NCBI RefSeq assembly: GCF_040939785.1
Contig: NZ_CP162553.1
Location: forward strand, 4,216,001 to 4,280,000
Length of the DNA stretch: 64,000 bases
Direction: 5' to 3'
Source of the DNA: Bradyrhizobium lupini
Lineage (GTDB): Bacteria > Pseudomonadota > Alphaproteobacteria > Rhizobiales > Xanthobacteraceae
Below, piece after piece: positions 29,304 to 38,212 of this stretch (its first letter is position 1; each line of letters starts with the position of its first letter). Under the pieces are notes generated by a model. It was not told the origin of the DNA. It did not search any database and worked only from the letters and a program-made list of their open reading frames with translations. The translations under genes were made by a program, and so were the position numbers.

Positions 29304-30803
29304 GTGGCAGCGACAGACCTCCAGCCGATCCAGGATGGGGATCAGCGGGACCCGCCGGCGGGGCTGCCGCGTGGGACGCGCGGACTTGGGCTGTCCGGCA
29401 AGCTGCTGCTGCTCACCGTCCCCCTGGTGATGATCGCGGCCATCCTGCTCTACGTGCCGGCCATCGCCAACTTCTGGGTCAACCGGCTCAACGACCGCGT
29501 CGCCGCGGCCAACACGGCAGCGCTGGTGCTCGATGCGGCGCCGCTCGGCATGGTCCCCGATTCGCTCTCGCGCGAGATCCTGAAAAGCATCAATGCGCGC
29601 GCCGTCGCCATCAAGATGGGCCAGCAGCGTCGCCTGCTCGCCAGCGACAATCTGCCCGCCGCCATCGAGCACGATATCGACCTGCGCGACATGACGGCGT
29701 GGGAGGCGATCACCGGCTCGTTCCGGATGATGCTGGAGACCGGCAACCAGGCCATCCGGATCGTCGGGCCCGGCGTCGGCAACGCCCAGTTCATGGAGAT
29801 CGTCACCGACGAGCTGCCGCTGCGGCAGTCGATGTATCGATTCTCCCGCAACGTCGTGGTGGTCGCGCTGATCATCGCGGTGCTGACCGCCGGCCTCGTC
29901 TATCTCGCCATGCATTATCTCTTCGTGCGCCCGATGCGGCGGCTGACCGCGAGCCTGGTCGGCTTCCACGAAAATCCCGAGAGTTCAGCGGGGATCATCG
30001 TGCCGAGCCATCGCAGCGACGAGATCGGCGTTGCTGAGCGCGAATTATCGGACATGCAGCGCGACCTGATGTCGATGCTGCATCAGAAGAGCCGGCTCGC
30101 CGCCCTCGGCCTCGCCGTCTCCAAGATCAATCACGACCTGCGCAATCTGCTGGCCTCGGCACAACTCCTGTCGGACCAGCTCGCCAGCGTGCCGGATCCG
30201 CGGGTGCAGCGCTTTGCGCCAAAACTCGTCCGCTCGCTCGAGCGCGCCATCGCCTTCTGTCAGTCGACCTTGTCTTACGGCCGCGCCCAGGAAGCCGCGC
30301 CCGACCGGCGCATGATCATGATCGAGCCGGTGGTGCTTGAGGTGCGCGAGACCGCTGGCCTTGCCTCCGACGCCTCGATCTCCTGGGTCGCCGCAATCGA
30401 GCGCGGGCTCGCGGTCGATGCCGATCCCGACCAGCTCTTCCGCGTGCTGCTCAACCTCGTCCGCAACGCCGCCCAGGCGCTGGAAAGCCATGCGTCCGCC
30501 GAGGGCGGCGCGCAGCAGATCCGGATCACGGGAAAACGCGAGGGCGCGGTCGCCATCCTCGAGGTCTCCGATACCGGCCCTGGCGTGCCGCAGAAGACTC
30601 GCGAACACCTGTTCGAGGCGTTCCAGACCTCCGGCCGCCCCGGCGGCAGCGGCCTCGGCCTTGCCATCGCCGCCGAGCTGGTCCGCGCCCATGGCGGCGA
30701 CATCCATCTGGTCGAAGGCACCATCGGTGCCACCTTCCGGATCGTCATCCCCGACCGCCCCGTGGAACTGCTCTCCGTCCGCAACGAGCGGGCGCGGGCG
30801 TAG
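29304..30803 (+). CDS. Sensor histidine kinase
   Basis: 499 aa from GTG 29304 (GAGG upstream); a longer frame reaches 29196 without a better site. Two membrane helices (about 32-55 and 190-215) enclose a periplasmic sensor region; a HAMP-like stretch, the H-box (SKINHDLRNLLASAQLL), N-box (NLVRNAAQAL), G1 (DTGPGVP) and G2 (GGSGLGLAIAAEL) follow. It should autophosphorylate on His. No response regulator is adjacent, so its partner is unknown. Diverges from rpmH. Confidence 0.9.
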   Translation: MAATDLQPIQDGDQRDPPAGLPRGTRGLGLSGKLLLLTVPLVMIAAILLYVPAIANFWVNRLNDRVAAANTAALVLDAAPLGMVPDSLSREILKSINARAVAIKMGQQRRLLASDNLPAAIEHDIDLRDMTAWEAITGSFRMMLETGNQAIRIVGPGVGNAQFMEIVTDELPLRQSMYRFSRNVVVVALIIAVLTAGLVYLAMHYLFVRPMRRLTASLVGFHENPESSAGIIVPSHRSDEIGVAERELSDMQRDLMSMLHQKSRLAALGLAVSKINHDLRNLLASAQLLSDQLASVPDPRVQRFAPKLVRSLERAIAFCQSTLSYGRAQEAAPDRRMIMIEPVVLEVRETAGLASDASISWVAAIERGLAVDADPDQLFRVLLNLVRNAAQALESHASAEGGAQQIRITGKREGAVAILEVSDTGPGVPQKTREHLFEAFQTSGRPGGSGLGLAIAAELVRAHGGDIHLVEGTIGATFRIVIPDRPVELLSVRNERARA

Positions 30804-30966
30804 GTCGGCCGGCGGCTGAGTGCGGAAACCGTCATTTCCCAGCAAAATCACCTCAATCCGGACCTTGCCAATTGGGGCAAGAGCGGTTAGTCAGGGCGCT
30901 CTTTCGCACCCCTCCGGCGTCGCCGGGGGCTGCCTGCGGGCCACGCCCGCAATGTCAGCGAAAAAC

Positions 30967-31044
30967 GCGCCCGTAGCTCAGCTGGATAGAGCATCAGACT
31001 ACGAATCTGAGGGTCGGACGTTCAGAATCGTTCCGGGCGCGCCA
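30967..31044 (+). tRNA. tRNA-Arg (ACG) with one extra base in the T-loop; left attachment site
   Basis: Acceptor arms GCGCCCG (30967) and CGGGCGC (31034-31040) pair and CCA is encoded. The anticodon stem TCAGA/TCTGA holds loop CTACGAA, anticodon ACG (Arg). The T-stem GGACG/CGTTC encloses TTCAGAAT, eight bases where tRNAs have seven; the partial copy at 59784 has the normal TTCGAAT. The extra A is at about 31024. Either a read error, or integration left a damaged tRNA. Confidence 0.88.
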
Positions 31045-31190
31045 GTCTATCAATGACTTAGCTCGCAGAGCACCTCGGTAAGACGTTCGCGGTAAGCACC
31101 TGGTAAGCAAACGGGCGCCACCGCGCTCGCTGATCGTCAGCAGGTACTTGATGAAGCCGAATCGGTGTGGCGCTCGACCAGAGCCGGATC

Positions 31191-31310
31191 ATGCTTCCAG
31201 CCCAGTCAGCAGCTTCAGCCAGGTGCCGGCCTCGTTTTGACCGGCTTTCAGCCTTGCCCGCAGCTCGGATTCCCCGGCATTCAGCCTCTCGAACGCTGCA
31301 TCAATAGGTC
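31191..31310 (-). pseudogene. C-terminal gene remnant, unknown family
   Basis: A minus-strand frame without a start reads AAFERLNAGESELRARLKAG then AGTWLKLLTGLEA and ends in TGA at about 31191. It looks like the charged helical end of a protein but the upstream part is lost. The rest of 31045-31390 shows nothing I can name. Confidence 0.3.
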
Positions 31311-31389
31311 ATCAGGTGGCCCAATCGGCCGAACAGGCCCTGCGGTATAGGGCTTCCTCCAGCCGAAAAGCGGCTCGAAACCGAGGCGT

Positions 31390-31700
31390 TCAGAGGCTTT
31401 TGGCCAGAGCACAAAGGCCGACGCCTAAAAAACCGTCTCCAAAATTTCCGCCAGTTTCGTCCGCCAGAGCAGCGGGTTTCCGGCAGCCATTCGGATCAAC
31501 TTCCAAATTCATCATCCTCTCGGCGCGATGACTGATTGGGCTGCGCCACGAGGGAAAATCCACCCAGCGTTGGAGTTTGAGCCTCTCAACAACGCCTACA
31601 CCGAGACGATTTCGTCTTGGGCACCTTATTTTCAGGTGTCCTGTAGGGTTGGATGGCAAACAAGGCGGCGGACTGACGGGGCATAGTTTCGATTGGCAGG
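31390..31700. repeat. Island repeat copy A with 53-nt foldable core
   Basis: The core 31595-31647 starts CCTACACC and ends TGTAGG, so its ends can pair; an inner AGACG/CGTCT hairpin is at 31604-31617. On the left it shares about 200 bp with copy C (AAATTCATCA-CCTCT, TGGGCTGCGCCACGA, GGAAAATCC), and on the right about 70 bp with copy B (TTCGA-TGGCAG-TATGCA). Its function is unknown. Confidence 0.6.
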
Positions 31701-31829
31701 CGTATGCAATTATGCACGCTGTGACTAAACACGTCCCCGAGATGTACGCTAAAACGTCAATCGGATCACTTGGATATATCCTGAGCTGCCCGCATCAGCT
31801 CTAGCCGTTCTTGCAAGGATGAGGCGCCA

Positions 31830-32567
31830 TTGGTTACCCGCCCCTTCGAGATGCCGTCTACCCATCAGTGGAGCTTCGCAGCTATCCGCGAGCACGATCC
31901 TGTTCGCGCGGACCGCCTGGAGCGGGCCTCCAGCGCTGACGATGTATTCGAGGGGGTACGCGCGTCATTGGCCGCGGCAATTGCTGAAGAAAAATGGCGT
32001 CTTGCTGTAGACCACCTGACTCATGAGGTCCCCGGTGTCCGGGCGATACTGCAGTTTCCGGTCAACTGCGATGTCTTTGACGCATTCTTCAATTCCAGGT
32101 GCGGCTATAGGGCGAACTATTGGTACGATCCCGCGTGCGGCTTGGGCGCCGAAGCACGTCTCATCTCCTCTATGAGGGAGCTGCTGAGACTTCTGCCGAC
32201 GCACCTTCATGCACGCATCGTCAAAGTGCGGTTTGATCAATCAAGCCGCGTAGAAGTGGATATTGGTCGTCGCTCTGTCGGCGCGGAATTCTTGATGCAC
32301 TCGCTCGGGTCCTCGCTGGCGAAAATTTTCGTTTGCGAGCGCCCCATCCGAGGTACCGAAGGCCTCATGGCTGATTTGGTGCAGAGTCTGGTCGATGAGG
32401 CATTTCGCCTTGTTGTCCCTAGGTGGCCGAAAGCTCGGGCTATCTGCCCCGACCCGCCGTCCTGCTGGTTAGACTGGAAGGGCGCTTTTATACACGGCGC
32501 TGAGCAGTTCCAGCCTAAGCATCCCACCGCGCGAGCTGCGACTTTGCACCGGACGGGGTGGACGTAA
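31830..32567 (+). CDS. Hypothetical island protein
   Basis: 245 aa if started at TTG 31830 (AAGGA upstream), or 238 aa from ATG 31851. No family is recognised. It is mixed alpha/beta with a Cys/Trp-containing middle (CGYRANYWYDPACGLGAEAR) and a C-terminal segment DPPSCWLDWKGAFIHGAEQF. No signal peptide or membrane segment. It lies alone between repeat copy A and the HEPN-motif gene. Confidence 0.55.
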   Translation: MVTRPFEMPSTHQWSFAAIREHDPVRADRLERASSADDVFEGVRASLAAAIAEEKWRLAVDHLTHEVPGVRAILQFPVNCDVFDAFFNSRCGYRANYWYDPACGLGAEARLISSMRELLRLLPTHLHARIVKVRFDQSSRVEVDIGRRSVGAEFLMHSLGSSLAKIFVCERPIRGTEGLMADLVQSLVDEAFRLVVPRWPKARAICPDPPSCWLDWKGAFIHGAEQFQPKHPTARAATLHRTGWT

Positions 32568-32604
32568 GCCTCATTTGTGCAAGACAGGGCCTAGTATTCT
32601 CAAT

Positions 32605-33189
32605 CTAAGCGTCGCGCTCAGATTTCGGATTGTTTGGATCAGAACTAGGCTGGCGGGCACGGGGATTTGGACGCGCTGGTGAATTCACGATTCGCATAGG
32701 AATGTCGAGCCGATCGGGGCTGAAGGAGGAGTTTTCGAGCCATACTGCCACCTGCTCTAGGCCTGACGTGAATTGCTTGATCTTCCGGTACTCGGCGCGA
32801 AAGCTCGCTTCATCAAAAAGGACGCCGGGGGTGTCGAACGACCCTTTCGCCTTAACGGTCATGAAATAAACGGCGGGAGCGTCTTCGCCGATCATGAAAG
32901 GGTCGTGGACAAGCATGTTTCTTACCGTCGAGTAGTCGCCAATATCTCTGAGCAATTTTTTAAAATCGGCCTTCAGGGCGTCCTCTATGCTCGAAATGTC
33001 CACCAATGTTCGGACGATGTTCAACTTCTCTCGAATGGTCAAGTTGGCGCAAACGACAGTATTCATTAGAGCGTCGAGCTTCGTTCCCGCGGAGACGCAG
33101 AGATGGAGCGTTTGCTCCATTTGTGACCAGCGATGAAGGAATTCGCCCACGAGCGCGAAGCTACCCTTGGCGTGTTGGTCGCTGGTCAT
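32605..33189 (-). CDS. HEPN-motif protein
   Basis: 194 aa from ATG 33189. All-helical prediction: FALVGEFLHRWSQMEQTLHL opens the bundle and the segment STVRNMLVHDPF carries R-N-x3-H, the motif of HEPN ribonucleases and nucleotide-binding proteins. HEPN proteins are common toxins and defence effectors. The last 30 residues are Pro/Arg/Ser-rich. It diverges from the 84-aa/GHKL/partner operon (start about 310 bp away), so it could belong to that system. Confidence 0.55.
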   Translation of the reverse strand: MTSDQHAKGSFALVGEFLHRWSQMEQTLHLCVSAGTKLDALMNTVVCANLTIREKLNIVRTLVDISSIEDALKADFKKLLRDIGDYSTVRNMLVHDPFMIGEDAPAVYFMTVKAKGSFDTPGVLFDEASFRAEYRKIKQFTSGLEQVAVWLENSSFSPDRLDIPMRIVNSPARPNPRARQPSSDPNNPKSERDA

Positions 33190-33498
33190 CTGCCCAGTCC
33201 ATGAAGGTTGTTGGAGCGTAAGGCACCCGCACGTTCCGAGCCCCTGCGGCCTATCCGCCGCGGACACAGTGTCCGCCAGATCATCAAAGCTACCGCTGTC
33301 AGTATCTTTTTTCGTGCCCTCGGAAGCAAGCCGTACGCCGGTGCCCGGGACCCCATCGAGCAGGCCAAGCCGCTATCGGTCGAATTCAAGTCGAATTATG
33401 CCAATTTGCCAAGATTCTCCTGGACTCTGTATTTGGATAATTTAGGGGAAATATTGTTGGATTTTATTGTCGGAATTTCAAGCTGTACGGAGGCGCTC

Positions 33499-33753
33499 AT
33501 GCTAGAAAAATCGGCCGAAAAGGTTAAAGGGAGCCCTGAAAAGCGCAAGAAATTCGTTGAATTGGCTGAGAATCGAACCCGTAATGCGATCAAGGCCATT
33601 CGCGTAATCGCTAAATTGGGTAACCGGTCGGCCTACGAGTACACCGAGGCCGACGTTAAGAAGATCGCAGGGGCGCTCCAACGTGAGATTGATGCGCTCA
33701 AAGCCCGGATGATGCAGTCCGGTACGAAGGATTCCGTCGATTTCAGCCTGTGA
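33499..33753 (+). CDS. Small charged protein heading the GHKL operon
   Basis: 84 aa from ATG 33499, with GGAG 7 bases upstream; the frame is open to 33208 but overlaps the HEPN gene and lacks a better start. The body reads RKKFVELAENRTRNAIKAIR then LGNRSAYEYTEADVKKIAGA and LQREIDALKARM, a two-helix, highly charged protein. From memory, similar small proteins occur beside DNA-modification and ATPase genes of mobile islands. It ends 10 bp before the GHKL gene, which has GAGGA overlapping its stop. Confidence 0.7.
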   Translation: MLEKSAEKVKGSPEKRKKFVELAENRTRNAIKAIRVIAKLGNRSAYEYTEADVKKIAGALQREIDALKARMMQSGTKDSVDFSL

Positions 33754-33763
33754 GGAAGTTGGA

Positions 33764-34822
33764 ATGCCGTTGAATGCCCCTGACCTTTTGACCCGACTGT
33801 CGAGCGCCCGTTCGACCGGGCAGGTGGAGGCCATCATGGCCGGTCTGCCCATCGTGCCGCCCGAGCAATACCAGTGGCTCTCCGACACTGAACGAGCCGG
33901 CAGATGGCAGCCCGGTAACCTGCACTGGGTGCCCGTGGGCCGCGACCGGGGCAATGGCGGGCGCATCAAGCTGGCCGGAGAGCCGATGAACCCTCTCGCC
34001 GAGCGCCTGGTCAATGGCATGGAGGCGCTGATCGAACTCGCCCGGCTGCGCGAGCTCGCGAAGAATCGCGCTGCGGTTATGCCGGCGACCCCGCGCGAAG
34101 CGGTCCTCCGCTACTTCGGCTTCCCGCGGCTCGACCAGATCGAGCGCCTTGACGATGACGAGCGCAAGGCAAAGTCCGCGCTTGCCGACAAGGTGCGCAA
34201 GGACCTCTCAATCAAGCTGGACTTCGAGAAGAAGTCCAAGCAGTTCGCCGTCACCGTGCGCGATCACGGGATGGGCCAGACACCAGAGAACGTGCACCGC
34301 ACGCTCCTTTCGCTCGGCCGCACCGAAAAAGCTGACAAGCCCTATCTGATTGGCGTGTTTGGCCAGGGCGGCTCCTCCGCCTTCTCGATCGCCAAGTATT
34401 CCGTTGTGATCTCGCGTCGTGCCAACGACATCCGCAAGCAGGGCGAAGGTGCCGGCGTCGGCTGGTCCATTGTGAGGGAAATCCAGCCAAAGGGCCGGCG
34501 TGATCCGTATTTTGCGTACCTCGCTGCAGCGGAGGACGGCGGAGTACCAACCATCGCGGAGGCCCATGCCGAGAAGTTCGGCCAGGGCGCGCACTTCTGC
34601 CACATCGCCTATGACTTCGGCGCTTCGGAGTCGTCGATTGCCAGGTTGATGTATCAGTCACTCAACCATGTGCTGTTCAACCCGGTGATGCCGTACGAAC
34701 TGTACGCGCTGAAGGACACGGCGGACCCGATGAAGGGTACCGCTCAGCGCCTTGCCCTGCGCGTGCGCCGGTTTGGTCCGGCAGCGCTCGATAAGTCGTT
34801 CACGCAGCTGCCGGTGGTGTGA
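33764..34822 (+). CDS. GHKL (Hsp90-like) ATPase, N-terminal nucleotide-binding half
   Basis: 352 aa. The Bergerat fold is clear: N-box E80-x3-N84 (AERLVNGMEALIE), G1 DHGMG (167-171) in VTVRDHGMGQTPENV, and G2 GVFGQGG (197-203) followed by SSAFSIAKYSVVIS. The protein stops soon after the ATP-binding module and lacks the transducer and dimerisation parts that large GHKL proteins need; these seem to be in the next gene. Its TGA overlaps a GTG by GTGA (34819-34822), so translation of the two is coupled. Best seen as half of a split MutL/Hsp90-like machine. Confidence 0.85.
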   Translation: MPLNAPDLLTRLSSARSTGQVEAIMAGLPIVPPEQYQWLSDTERAGRWQPGNLHWVPVGRDRGNGGRIKLAGEPMNPLAERLVNGMEALIELARLRELAKNRAAVMPATPREAVLRYFGFPRLDQIERLDDDERKAKSALADKVRKDLSIKLDFEKKSKQFAVTVRDHGMGQTPENVHRTLLSLGRTEKADKPYLIGVFGQGGSSAFSIAKYSVVISRRANDIRKQGEGAGVGWSIVREIQPKGRRDPYFAYLAAAEDGGVPTIAEAHAEKFGQGAHFCHIAYDFGASESSIARLMYQSLNHVLFNPVMPYELYALKDTADPMKGTAQRLALRVRRFGPAALDKSFTQLPVV

Positions 34823-34833
34823 GGAAAATCGCA

Positions 34834-36660
34834 ATGTCTGAATCAGCACTGCAGGCCGAGCCGCTTCTGTTTGATGATCTTCCGGTCCAAGACCTAGGCA
34901 CTATTTCCATCCGCGTGTTCGTGTTGCCGCCGAAGGACAAGAAAGGCGCCGAGAAGCAGGCGGCGCTCCCGCTCGATCTCGAGGCAGGCGAAGAGTTCAT
35001 GCTGGAGAGCCAAGGCGCGACGCCGATCAGCAGCTATCTGGAGGCGAGCCGGGGCAAGCGTTGCGTGGTTTTCTTGGTGAACGGTCAGCGGCAGGAGTTC
35101 GACGACAACACCTTCATTGTGCAGGAACTGGGCTTCCGCTATCTGCGTTCGCGCATGATGATCATGATCGACGTTGACGGACTCGCGCAGGAAGCGATCG
35201 GTCGCCTGATGCAGGGGTCGCGCCAGGGGTTCTATCGCGGCGCTGTGCGGGAAGCCGTCACCAAGCGCGTCGTGGCGACCTTGAAGGGCGACCCCGATTT
35301 GATACGCCTGGAACAGGAGGCGGAAGAGGCAGTTTCGGAATTGTCAGCGGGCGACGAGAAGGTCAAGCAGACGCTCGATCAGCTCATCGAGTCGCACCAC
35401 GACAAGGGGCATTCCTTCGTTGAAGGCATAGGTTCAGCCGGTGACACGCACGGCGGCGACGAACTCGGCTTCAAGACCGTCGTGAAGGGCGGCGTCGTCA
35501 CGCTGTTGCCGCCCGATGTTGGCCAGGCGTCGGACTATCCAGTGCTGACGTCTCAACCTGCTGCGTCGATTATCCGCTTGCGGCCGAACGTGTCGCGTGA
35601 GATCGCCATCAAATCCATCCCATCCGGGCATTGGGCCGCGATCCAGCAATTCACCGTGGAGGGCGACTCCAAGGTTCTGGAACTCAACGTGAAGCATGAA
35701 CGCCTAGAGGACCAGGGCAAGCTGACGCTTCTGTTCAATGAGCCCCAGGACTTCGACAAAGACGAATACCCGGTGCGGGCCAACATTAAAGTCACCGCGC
35801 GCTTCAATGGCATCAAGGAGTCGCGCCGGCTCGAACTTTCCGTTCTGGTCAAACCCGATGCGGACAAGCCAGACCCGAAGCTCTCGGATGATCCTATCAA
35901 GCTGAAGGTCACGTCGCGCCAGCCAGTGCAGGTCCGCCGCGGCGACACTGGGACGCATGTACGTATGCGGTGGGACGGCAAAGATCGCCTGATCACTGGC
36001 GATGATGCGTCGTGGAAGTTTTCAGCCAAGCTGCTGAGCGGCACTCAGCCCGACATCCATTTTTCGGACCCCTCCGCAGGCCGCTTCACCATGCTGGTGT
36101 CCCCGCTCCCCGAGTGGCAGACAGGGCAGCGGCTCACGTTCGAGGTGTTAGCGACGGGTCCAAAGGGCCGTCAGCTCGTGACGTCATTCGACGCTGATGT
36201 TGTCGATCCACCGGAGCCTGCGGTCAAGGAGGAGAAAGCGCCGCGGTTGGTAGATAGCGAGTTCAAGACGGGCTCAATGCGGCGCCCGCCCTACGAGCTG
36301 AAGACGATCACGCGCGACGAGTACGACCAGCCATGCTGGAACTCCGACGAGTGGACCGACGAAGATGCGGGAGCGTTCCTCAAGCCCACCGAGCGCGCAC
36401 CGCTCATCCTTATCATCAATCAGGACATGGTGGCGCTGCGTGAGTTTCGTCAGGCGCTGGCGAAGCGCAACATGGAAAAGGACGTTGAACGCAAGCTCAC
36501 GAAGTACACGTCGCACATCGCCTTCCACCTGTACCAGATGTATCAGGCGACCATCGGGAAGAAAGACGACGACGTGGATGCCGCTGACGCAGCTCGGCGT
36601 GCCGAGGTTCGGCGCGTCGCGCTCACCATGATCAAGCTGATGGATGTCGCCGAGAAGTAG
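34834..36660 (+). CDS. GHKL-partner protein with transducer-like region and beta-rich middle
   Basis: 608 aa from ATG 34834 (GAGGA 8 bases upstream; a GTG at 34819 is possible). Residues 20-140 look like the missing transducer half of a GHKL protein: LGTISIRVFVLPP, then VVFLVNGQRQEFDD (NGQ at 83-85) and RSRMMIMIDVDGL. An acidic helical stretch (150-185) follows, then about 250 residues of beta-strand repeats resembling Ig-like domains (220-450), and a helical C-terminus (RQALAKRNMEKDVERKLTKY). No nuclease motif is evident. It ends exactly where the convergent methyltransferase gene ends. Confidence 0.75.
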   Translation: MSESALQAEPLLFDDLPVQDLGTISIRVFVLPPKDKKGAEKQAALPLDLEAGEEFMLESQGATPISSYLEASRGKRCVVFLVNGQRQEFDDNTFIVQELGFRYLRSRMMIMIDVDGLAQEAIGRLMQGSRQGFYRGAVREAVTKRVVATLKGDPDLIRLEQEAEEAVSELSAGDEKVKQTLDQLIESHHDKGHSFVEGIGSAGDTHGGDELGFKTVVKGGVVTLLPPDVGQASDYPVLTSQPAASIIRLRPNVSREIAIKSIPSGHWAAIQQFTVEGDSKVLELNVKHERLEDQGKLTLLFNEPQDFDKDEYPVRANIKVTARFNGIKESRRLELSVLVKPDADKPDPKLSDDPIKLKVTSRQPVQVRRGDTGTHVRMRWDGKDRLITGDDASWKFSAKLLSGTQPDIHFSDPSAGRFTMLVSPLPEWQTGQRLTFEVLATGPKGRQLVTSFDADVVDPPEPAVKEEKAPRLVDSEFKTGSMRRPPYELKTITRDEYDQPCWNSDEWTDEDAGAFLKPTERAPLILIINQDMVALREFRQALAKRNMEKDVERKLTKYTSHIAFHLYQMYQATIGKKDDDVDAADAARRAEVRRVALTMIKLMDVAEK

Positions 36661-37860
36661 TTAGCGGCGGTGATGGAATAGGACGACTTCCTGGCTGCCC
36701 GGTGTCGTGCCGCGCTGAGCGCTGTACCACCGGCGGCCGGGGACGCTGCGCCACAGCCGTCCGTCAGCTTCTCCCTCAAGTATCGGCAGACGAAATTCGG
36801 TCAGACCGGCTTCTTCCATGGCTTCGAGGTAGCGCGGGAGTTGCCAGTCCGGCGACGAGAACGCCACCATCTGCACCACGGCCGTGTTCTTGTCCGCGAG
36901 CGCGGCGACGGACGACATCGAGCCTTTGATGTTCTCGAAGTAAGTTTGAAGGCCGGGATATTTCCGGTCACCCATCGTGTAGTAACTCGACCCCGCGCCA
37001 TCGAGCTTGTTGGCTATCATGAACGGCAGCGGCGCTTCCTTGCGGCCGTCCACCTGCCAGCGGTGATAGAGAACGTGCACTCCGGGATACGGTGGAGATG
37101 TTACCACCAGCCGAGGTGCGCGCATCGCAGTCAACGAGGCCTCTTGGTGGATACCGATCGCGCTGCGTCGAAAAATCGTGACCGGCTGCCGGCCGTGCGC
37201 TTTCACCGACCGACGGAGTTCGCGCGCGCCAACGACCATATCTTTAGCGGTCTCCTGGAGGGTCTGCCGGAAGTCATTGATGGTCGCGCGCTTACTGCGC
37301 CCGTCGAGCGCCCACTGCGCGCTGCGCAGAACCACACACCGGCCGAATGCCTCAAGGCGCGGCGTACCGAGCATGACTGCTGCGGCAACCGACTGCTCAA
37401 TCGCCTTGCGCAGCCGCCAGCGTGACCTATTGTCGAGGTGCTTGTAGTACCCGAGCTCTTGGTAATCGCTGATTGGTGTGGAAGGTCGATGAATGTCAAC
37501 TAAGGACGCAACTTTGCCGGCCCATTGCTCCAATGTTTCGAGTTCGGCCTCCGAGTAGACCATGCATTTGGCGCTCGCGATGAACTCGGCCAACGAGCTG
37601 ATGTCCACACCTACGGATTCACGGCCGGAGGCCAGCGCCTCCACGAGCGTGGTGCCACCGCCGACATGAGGATCGAGCACAAGATCGCCGGGCTTCGTGA
37701 ACGCCTTGATGGCCGCGCTCGCGAACGTTGGCGAGAAGCGGGCGGGATATTTGTAATAGCCGTGTGTCAGACCACGGACGGGCGAGGGGTCGCGCGCAGC
37801 CGCGACCAGCACGGCTTGCGCCTCGTCGGAAAGCCCCAGATCGTCCCGGTGGTCATACAT
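36661..37860 (-). CDS. DNA methyltransferase, TSPPY type
   Basis: 399 aa. Motif X-like GYYKYPARFSP (34-44), SAM-binding motif I VLDPHVGGGTTLVEA (61-75, usual form DPFxGxGTT), acidic GVDIS (84-88), a 150-residue target-recognition-like region and catalytic TSPPY (254-258). The order I, recognition, IV fits amino-methyltransferases making N6-methyladenine or N4-methylcytosine. The stop codon abuts the stop of the GHKL-partner gene with no spacer, which argues that the two have moved as a unit. No restriction nuclease is found nearby. Confidence 0.85.
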   Translation of the reverse strand: MYDHRDDLGLSDEAQAVLVAAARDPSPVRGLTHGYYKYPARFSPTFASAAIKAFTKPGDLVLDPHVGGGTTLVEALASGRESVGVDISSLAEFIASAKCMVYSEAELETLEQWAGKVASLVDIHRPSTPISDYQELGYYKHLDNRSRWRLRKAIEQSVAAAVMLGTPRLEAFGRCVVLRSAQWALDGRSKRATINDFRQTLQETAKDMVVGARELRRSVKAHGRQPVTIFRRSAIGIHQEASLTAMRAPRLVVTSPPYPGVHVLYHRWQVDGRKEAPLPFMIANKLDGAGSSYYTMGDRKYPGLQTYFENIKGSMSSVAALADKNTAVVQMVAFSSPDWQLPRYLEAMEEAGLTEFRLPILEGEADGRLWRSVPGRRWYSAQRGTTPGSQEVVLFHHRR

Positions 37861-38044
37861 CGGTAACCATAAATATCAAGTTTGGTTAACGTCGCCTTAC
37901 CTGCGAATCGCCATAGGGCAAAGAGACTCCCGAAGGAAGGCGATGAGTAGGCCAAAAGCGAAACTTCCGGCCATTGAAGGCAAAAAGATGTGGGTACAAC
38001 GAGTTGGCGCGATCGAGGACCAGTCGCCGGCGGCAGCCCCAACC

Positions 38045-38170
38045 TGTGATGTGCGCTAGTCGCTAATCCCGCCGCAGCGAAGCACTAGGTATCCAGATGG
38101 ATCGAGCCCTGTCGCCTCGACGGTTCTCGGCCGGCGAGGCATTCGCCGCATCCGCAGGGTTCGTTCAGCC
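38045..38170 (-). pseudogene. Recombinase 3' remnant 1
   Basis: The minus strand reads VEATGLDPSGY, then degenerate sequence, a TAG, and TSQVG. This matches VSAAGLDPSGY and TSASQVG of the intact recombinase at 47330-48328, with the catalytic HSLRAG lost. Confidence 0.6.
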
Positions 38171-38212
38171 TAGTAGACGCAAGTCGCGGGAGGATAGCCG
38201 GGGGGCCCTCAG

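Noticed and set aside
29031-29969. 312-aa minus-strand frame
   Set aside because: Antisense shadow of the histidine kinase gene; Arg/Asp-rich low-complexity composition typical of high-GC shadows.
31390-31659. 89-aa minus-strand frame in repeat copy A as a gene
   Set aside because: Copies B and C do not keep the frame, so the similarity is at DNA level; described as a repeat.
36661-37860. Methyltransferase as part of a classical type II restriction-modification pair
   Set aside because: No restriction nuclease motif (PD-ExK, HNH, PLD) is visible in the adjacent genes; the neighbour is a GHKL partner protein.
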